In this document: piece by piece, positions 42,746 to 46,782 of the stretch
Layout: the number at the start of each line of letters is the position of its first letter
Numbering within the stretch: the stretch's first letter is position 1
NCBI GenBank assembly: GCA_030540085.1
Contig: JAUNWY010000004.1
Span: 1-46,782 of the forward strand
Reading direction: 5' to 3'
Source of the DNA: Eggerthella sp.
Lineage (GTDB): Bacteria; Actinomycetota; Coriobacteriia; Coriobacteriales; Eggerthellaceae
DNA: 46,782 nucleotides
Program-made: the position numbers and the translations under genes
Notes under the pieces: model-generated
What the model was told of the DNA's origin: nothing
The model's input: only the letters and a program-made list of their open reading frames with translations
The model's database searches: none

Positions 42746-43774
42746 ATGCGGTGTATTTGCACTAGCACTTCGTTGAAAGGAACAACAATACGCTCAAACG
42801 TCAACATAGAACGAACACTTGAAGCAGAGCGAGCAATCAAGCTTTATGGAGAGATGCTGCACTCCCTAGCTCTTAGCCGCTGCAAATCGAAAGAAGATGC
42901 TGAAGACGTATGCCAAGAAGTGCTTATTGCCCTACTAAGCAGAAAAGAACCCTTTAAAAACAACGAGCACATGAAAGCTTGGCTCATACGGACAGCGCTG
43001 CATCGTAGCAAAAACACCCATCGATATGAAAACAGGCACCCACGTACACCTTATGACCCAGCTCTTCACGACAAACCCGAGCAGGACAGCACGACCGACT
43101 GCGAAAAGCTCCATGATGCAGTCGAGTCACTATCTGAAGAGCTAAAAGAAACATTGCGTCTTTATTATCGCGATGGTTATTCAACGAAGGAGATTGCTTC
43201 ACTTAAAGGCGTTGGGGAATCCAGCATTCGCGCGCGCCTCCACCGAGCACGAAAGAAAATCGCTGCTGCACTGGCTTGCGTTATCACGGCTTCCGCCCTT
43301 CTCTTCGGATCGGTAGTTTTACCAATGCATCAAATCCCAGAGGCCCATGCCATCGACTTCGCAACCGATACCAGCGCGTCACTTGACGATTTGCCCGTAA
43401 AAGCAATACAAAATACAGGCGATGGAAAAGCCTCCGTAACCTTTGAAGCGAACCTGACATGGAGCATTACAGGCATTGAACGCGTCACTTATAACACCAA
43501 TGCGGAAAACACTAAGCTTTACTCCCCAGGAATTGGAAACTATTACATCTTAAACAATGGTGAACTCGGCAGTACAGGAGATGCAGCGATAACCAACAAC
43601 GGTAATGCAACAATAGCTCTTAATATCGAGGTGTCCATCACCGCTAGCGAAAACGCAAGCAACAGTGAGCTATGCGATATTGCAAAAAGCGTCTTGGACA
43701 ATAAATCGCTCATCGCAACCGCTTATCTCGAAAACGGCACCAACGAAACAGCCGAATGTCTCTTTACGGAGTAA
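42746..43774 (+). CDS. ECF-type sigma factor fused to a membrane helix and extracytoplasmic domain
   Basis: About 342 residues. Region 2: 'SKEDAEDVCQEVLIALLSR', 'EHMKAWLIRTALHRSKNTHR'. Region 4: 'LSEELKETLRLYYRDGYSTKEIASLKGVGESSIRARLHRARKKI' (129-172), the helix-turn-helix. A hydrophobic helix (173-193) then an 'AHA' signal-like end, and 140 residues with an Asn/Thr-rich, beta-type outside domain that I do not recognise. A sigma factor physically tethered to the membrane, with a sensor outside, is unusual. Start uncertain: the ATG at 42746 has a weak site, while AAAGGA at about 42777 would serve an ATA at 42788. It lies divergent to the wall-active operon and upstream of the Tat-exported protein. 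Confidence 0.8.
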   Translation: MRCICTSTSLKGTTIRSNVNIERTLEAERAIKLYGEMLHSLALSRCKSKEDAEDVCQEVLIALLSRKEPFKNNEHMKAWLIRTALHRSKNTHRYENRHPRTPYDPALHDKPEQDSTTDCEKLHDAVESLSEELKETLRLYYRDGYSTKEIASLKGVGESSIRARLHRARKKIAAALACVITASALLFGSVVLPMHQIPEAHAIDFATDTSASLDDLPVKAIQNTGDGKASVTFEANLTWSITGIERVTYNTNAENTKLYSPGIGNYYILNNGELGSTGDAAITNNGNATIALNIEVSITASENASNSELCDIAKSVLDNKSLIATAYLENGTNETAECLFTE

Positions 43775-43797
43775 GGCCCAAGCTTTACTCCGTAAAG
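43762..43797 (+). repeat. 13-bp inverted repeat at the sigma gene stop
   Basis: CTTTACGGAGTAA (43762-43774, its last three bases being the stop) pairs perfectly with TTACTCCGTAAAG (43785-43797), loop 10 nt. No T-run follows, so it may be an mRNA stabiliser or operator rather than a terminator. Confidence 0.6.
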
Positions 43798-43885
43798 ATT
43801 GCACCAAATGCGCTCCGTCCTATACCCGACACAGCGCATCAGCACTGACTCCTCATTTTACGTACGCAAATTCACCTAGAAAACC

Positions 43886-43918
43886 GAGCTCCTTAAGAAG
43901 AATCGGAACTCTTTTTTT
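43886..43918 (+). terminator. Terminator-like hairpin before the Tat-exported protein gene
   Basis: GAGCTCC ... GGAACTC can form a bulged stem, followed by seven T (43912-43918). The stem is weak, the T-run good. Confidence 0.5.
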
Positions 43919-43984
43919 CAAATCAAGCAGCACTTGCGAATATCCCGGTGTGTTCGTATAAAGACGCCCTTGAAAGGAGCACTA

Positions 43985-44485
43985 ATGGAACACGCCGAAC
44001 GCATTACCAGAAGACAACTGCTTGGACTTAGCGCGGTTGCTGCAGGATCACTCTTAATTCCTTCTATCGCGTATGCATCAGCTGAATCAGAAGACGGCAA
44101 CTCTCCACAGAAGGACAAACCAATCTGTCGTGCAACTTTGCTGGGCAAAGATGGGAATTTAATTGCAAGCACTGAGAAGGACTCTTTTACAAGATCAACC
44201 TCAGGGAATTTCAAACTGGAAGACAGCCTGCAAACCAAAATTAATTCAGATGGAACTATAACTGACACCTATGCTGTTGAGGTGTTCGCGACATCGAATG
44301 CGCGACAAGGGTCTTTTGACAGGACTCCTATCTATTACATTGAGTATGATGCGACATATTACATAATGGATGGGAATATCAGAATAACCAGCGTAAGGGG
44401 TACAGCAACGAAAAGTGTTTCATACGCATCGTTTCAGGGCAGCAAGGCAGTCGTTGCCCATCAGGGAATCGCTGGTAGCGCATAA
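43985..44485 (+). CDS. Tat-exported protein, apparently truncated by an in-frame stop
   Basis: 166 residues from the ATG at 43985 (AAAGGAG upstream). The N-terminus is a twin-arginine signal: 'ITRRQLLGLSAVAAGSLL' (Arg9-Arg10) with a cleavage site near 'AYASA'. The mature part is of no recognised family. A TAA at 44483-44485 ends it, but the same frame continues open for 59 codons to a TAG at 44663-44665 ('CHAEALFTSDSKTLVTGFD...'), with protein-like sequence. The natural gene may therefore have run to 44665 (about 226 codons) and been cut by a nonsense change. It is possibly a target of the adjacent sigma factor (inference from position). Confidence 0.7.
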   Translation: MEHAERITRRQLLGLSAVAAGSLLIPSIAYASAESEDGNSPQKDKPICRATLLGKDGNLIASTEKDSFTRSTSGNFKLEDSLQTKINSDGTITDTYAVEVFATSNARQGSFDRTPIYYIEYDATYYIMDGNIRITSVRGTATKSVSYASFQGSKAVVAHQGIAGSA

Positions 44486-44693
44486 TGCCATGCAGAAGCC
44501 CTCTTCACTTCAGATTCAAAAACCTTGGTAACGGGATTTGATGCTATTCCATATGTCAAATCAAGTGACTCAAATGGATATGTTAGAAATGGCGGAGAAT
44601 GCACAGCCGGCCTATACGTATCTGGAATGGGCGAAATGATCTTGAGGGCTGAATACTTAATCTAGCAACATATTGCATCTACATATTCAAGCG

Positions 44694-45311
44694 CTATTCG
44701 CTGCATTCAGAAATAATCAACCCATCTAAAATACCGTACTCGTTTTTCTCGTCTGGGAAAAACGAGTACTTCTTTTTGCTCACTGCCCCATCGCAATACT
44801 CAATTTCGACTTCCAAACACGGGTTTTGCAGTTCAGCAATAGTCGTTTCCTCTAAGTTAGGAATTTCAGCGTAATATCCGTCCGATTTTTCATGTGTTGC
44901 AACATAGAACCACGTCTGCATATAGCCCGTTGCATCTTTACCTGAAACAACAAGATTCGAACCCTTGCTTCCATTGGGCAATGAAATCCCCATATCATCA
45001 TCAAGGACCCGATAAATAACCTGCTTAGGAGCCTTTATCGCATTTACGGTGACAGGAAGCCAAAAAACGAAATCGCTCTGGATCAAATCGCCTCGGCTAT
45101 CATGCTCGCGGATATGTCCCTTGGAAGAGTAAGCCTCGGTCAGCCGTGCATTCTCCGGCACATTAAGCGATGGATCCGCTATCGGCTTACCCTCTTCGTA
45201 AACCAGCAAGGTGAACGAATCGGAAACATAGCGGTTTACCGCAACAAGAGCAACGAGTACAAGGACCAACACGGACAGCGCGATTGCTATGGCTTTTCTT
45301 CTTTTCGTCAT
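44694..45311 (-). CDS. Single-pass membrane-anchored protein, function unknown
   Basis: 205 residues from the ATG at 45311 (AAAGGGG 6 nt upstream; a longer frame to 45344 is less likely). Basic N-terminus 'MTKRRK', one membrane helix (about 8-27), then a 175-residue extracytoplasmic part ('SDFVFWLPVTVNAIKAPKQVIYRVLDDDMG', 'TWFYVATHEKSDGYYAEIP') with no recognised motif and mixed Asp/Glu/Lys content. Convergent with the Tat protein gene. Function not assignable. Confidence 0.75.
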   Translation of the reverse strand: MTKRRKAIAIALSVLVLVLVALVAVNRYVSDSFTLLVYEEGKPIADPSLNVPENARLTEAYSSKGHIREHDSRGDLIQSDFVFWLPVTVNAIKAPKQVIYRVLDDDMGISLPNGSKGSNLVVSGKDATGYMQTWFYVATHEKSDGYYAEIPNLEETTIAELQNPCLEVEIEYCDGAVSKKKYSFFPDEKNEYGILDGLIISECSE

Positions 45312-45511
45312 CGATTTCCCCTTTCGCCGTTTACGGGAAAACACCAGCCAAGCGCAATGCGTTGCATATGGTTAGCGATTGACGAAAAGCATAGCGAACG
45401 AAAAGTCCGGTCCGACGCGAAATTAACCGACAGAAACGAAAAACTCCCAAGCGGCTTTCAACCAGCCCGTACGGCAGGGGCTAGCTGCAAGGGCGTTTAT
45501 TAAAAGCCCGG
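45312..45511. other. Region between the anchored-protein gene and the repeat element
   Basis: About 200 nt. It should contain the promoter of the anchored-protein gene (minus). An AGCCC/GGGCT small inverted repeat lies near 45462-45482. Nothing else was recognised. Confidence 0.35.
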
Positions 45512-45747
45512 GCATGCGCCAGTGAAAAAGCGAGAGGCGCCCTGGTGAGTACAGGGACCTTGAAAGAGGAAGGGGTTGGCCTTCGGCCACCCCGACCGAT
45601 TGAAAGGCTCCTGTGCCACCAGGGCGCCTCGCAGCGTCATTGCGTCTCGTAAGTCTTCCGCCGTTTCGACAGAACGGCGCAACCGCAGGCCTCGCAGCGT
45701 CAGGTCATCTCAACCGTCCGTTGCGGCGTCCGCAGAACGCCGCAACT
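45512..45747 (+). repeat. Modular palindromic element, copy 2 (long hairpin plus two 57-nt units)
   Basis: Module A: arms 45530-45547 and 45617-45632 pair with a 2-nt bulge, enclosing ACAGG/CCTGT (45551-45555 with 45610-45614) and the tip helix GGGGttGGCC-TTC-GGCCaCCCC (45572-45593). Two module B units follow: 45629-45684 (stem CGCCGTT/AACGGCG) and 45690-45747 (10-bp stem GTTGCGGCGT/ACGCCGCAAC), each starting with a CGCAGCGTCA block. Copy 1 is at 39213-39381. The stems differ in sequence but keep pairing. The element ends at the ppaC stop. Confidence 0.78.
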
Positions 45748-45749
45748 AC

Positions 45750-46682
45750 TTAAGACAGCGGAGGAATAACCTGCTTCTTGCGAGACAGGATGCCGTCTAC
45801 CCATTCGGCCTTCGTAGCGTCGATACCGAATGCTTCGGATACGGGAGCAACATCGCCTTCGCAGATGAACTTGGAACCCTCGTTGAAGATGTCGGTAACG
45901 AGCAGAAGAGCAAACTTGTAGCCGTTTTCGGCAACCTTTGCCTTCAGGAACTCACGGTATTCGGCCTCGCGCTCCATAGCAACATCGAGCGTTACCGTTT
46001 CGTGCTGGGCAACCATGTATACGTCGTCGCCCTTCTTGAATTCCTTGGAGTCGTGCGTGCACAGCTCTTCAACAGAAAGATCGTTATCGCCGCCGCGCAT
46101 CTTGAATACCTCAAGACCGAATTCGGTAGGCTTCTTACCAATGATGGCACCGAGCTTTTCTGCCTGAACCAAGTCGTAGTCGGTGCAGGTGGGGCTCTTG
46201 GTAATTACGGTATCCGTCATGATGGCGGAAAGAAGCACCGTAGCAATAGCGGGGGTTACCTCAACGCCGAGCTGCTCATAGAGTTTGGTTACGATGGTTG
46301 CCGTAGAGCCAACGGGGATGTTCAGGTACAGGATGGGGTTGCCGGTTACCACATCGCCAGCAATGCGATGATGGTCTACCACCTCAACGATTTCAGCATC
46401 GGCAATACCGTCAACCATCTGGGTGGACTCGTTGTGGTCAACCAGGATAACCTTGTCGCCTTCGTCTACCTTTTCGATAAGCTTCGGAGCGGGCAGGCCA
46501 ACCTGCTCAAGGATAGTTGCGGATTCCTGAGGAAGTGGGCCCAGGCAGCAGGCAACATATTCTGCCTCCGGTTCAGCCTTCTTTGCCTCAAGGGCGTTCT
46601 TCAAATATGCGTAGCTCACCGCTGCTGCGATGGAGTCGTTGTCTGGGTTCTTATGACCTACGATAAAAACCTGGTTAGCCAT
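45750..46682 (-). CDS. ppaC: Manganese-dependent inorganic pyrophosphatase (family II)
   Basis: 310 residues, the short form without regulatory CBS domains. DHH-family metal sites: 'GHKNPDNDS' (His10, Asp14, Asp16), 'VDHNE', 'VVDHHRI', and the C-terminal 'SRKKQVIPPL' substrate-binding lysines. It hydrolyses pyrophosphate. GAGGAGG lies just before the ATG. Family II enzymes are common in Gram-positive and anaerobic bacteria. Confidence 0.97.
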   Translation of the reverse strand: MANQVFIVGHKNPDNDSIAAAVSYAYLKNALEAKKAEPEAEYVACCLGPLPQESATILEQVGLPAPKLIEKVDEGDKVILVDHNESTQMVDGIADAEIVEVVDHHRIAGDVVTGNPILYLNIPVGSTATIVTKLYEQLGVEVTPAIATVLLSAIMTDTVITKSPTCTDYDLVQAEKLGAIIGKKPTEFGLEVFKMRGGDNDLSVEELCTHDSKEFKKGDDVYMVAQHETVTLDVAMEREAEYREFLKAKVAENGYKFALLLVTDIFNEGSKFICEGDVAPVSEAFGIDATKAEWVDGILSRKKQVIPPLS

Positions 46683-46698
46683 GTAGCCTCCTCAACAA

Positions 46699-46741
46699 GC
46701 GCGCTTCGGTGCGCGCAAACGTGTAGAACTTATCTATTGTA
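46699..46741 (-). promoter_or_regulatory. ppaC leader: 5' hairpin and candidate -10 box
   Basis: A minus-strand TACAAT (46736-46741) has no good -35 box, as the next 20 nt run into a hairpin at the window end. A GCGCGC-(6)-GCGCGC hairpin lies about 46700-46717, 17 nt before the start codon. Confidence 0.4.
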
Positions 46742-46749
46742 ACGCGAAA

Positions 46750-46782
46750 TGAAAGAAGGCCGCACGTCTACGTGCAGCCTTC
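46750..46782 (-). terminator. Hairpin at window end, likely terminator of the upstream minus-strand gene
   Basis: GAAGGCcGCACGT and ACGTGCaGCCTTC pair with one mismatch. On the minus strand it is followed by TTCTTTCATTT. The gene it would end lies outside the window. Confidence 0.6.

Noticed and set aside
44485..44540. Restart ATG overlapping the stop of the Tat protein gene
   Set aside because: The ATG in TAATG leads to a stop after 18 codons and has no ribosome site; the long open stretch lies in the original frame.
1..46782. CRISPR array or transposase
   Set aside because: No regularly spaced direct repeats and no transposase, integrase or recombinase motif were found on either strand.

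Overview
The window looks like chromosomal DNA of an anaerobic, low-to-mid GC member of the Coriobacteriia (Actinomycetota, Eggerthellales-like). This is inferred, not proven. The reasons are base composition of roughly 50-55% by eye, a four-subunit pyruvate:ferredoxin oxidoreductase, a zinc-type S14 and a zinc-lid adenylate kinase, CaiB- and CaiA-like acyl-CoA enzymes, an old-yellow-enzyme flavoprotein, and an S10/spc ribosomal cluster in actinobacterial style. No tRNA, rRNA, CRISPR array or insertion-sequence transposase was found.

Layout. 1-5.8 kb: the 3' end of a CoA-transferase gene, an HD phosphohydrolase, a class I aminotransferase, a zinc-ribbon membrane protein and an old yellow enzyme-HAD phosphatase fusion. 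5.9-10.05 kb: the riboflavin operon ribD-ribE-ribBA-ribH (minus strand) behind an FMN riboswitch with an intrinsic terminator. 10.1-13.2 kb: porC-porD-porA-porB. 13.5-15.8 kb: a large membrane protein. 15.9-25.6 kb: adk, then secY-rplO and the rplB-to-rpmD ribosomal run, all minus strand. 25.9-32.8 kb: a non-ribosomal block with a DNA glycosylase-Vsr endonuclease fusion, glmM, an acyl-CoA dehydrogenase, sstT and nudC. 32.9-37.8 kb: rpsL-rpsG-fusA-rpsJ-rplC-rplD-rplW, minus strand. 38.3-40.8 kb: panB, panC, panD (plus strand), interrupted by a structured repeat. 40.9-45.3 kb: an AT-richer accessory patch with a lipoprotein, a permuted papain-fold protein, a membrane-tethered ECF sigma factor, a Tat-exported protein that seems truncated, and a small anchored protein. 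45.5-45.75 kb: a second copy of the structured repeat. 45.75-46.7 kb: a manganese-dependent pyrophosphatase.

The main points are these. (1) The normally continuous S10-spc ribosomal cluster is cut between rplW and rplB by about 7.3 kb of unrelated genes in both orientations. The upstream half ends in tandem terminators and the downstream half has its own consensus-like promoter and a structured leader. Further terminators split off rplO-secY and adk, and tuf is absent after fusA. (2) A modular palindromic element occurs at about 39.2-39.4 kb and 45.5-45.75 kb. It has a ~100-nt long hairpin followed by one or two ~57-nt hairpin units, with paired substitutions that keep the stems; I do not recognise it. 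(3) There are three unusual protein architectures: glycosylase-Vsr, OYE-HAD and sigma-TM-ectodomain.

The rib operon supplies FMN/FAD to flavoproteins such as the OYE and acyl-CoA dehydrogenase encoded here. Por supplies acetyl-CoA and reduced ferredoxin, and the pan genes make pantothenate for CoA.
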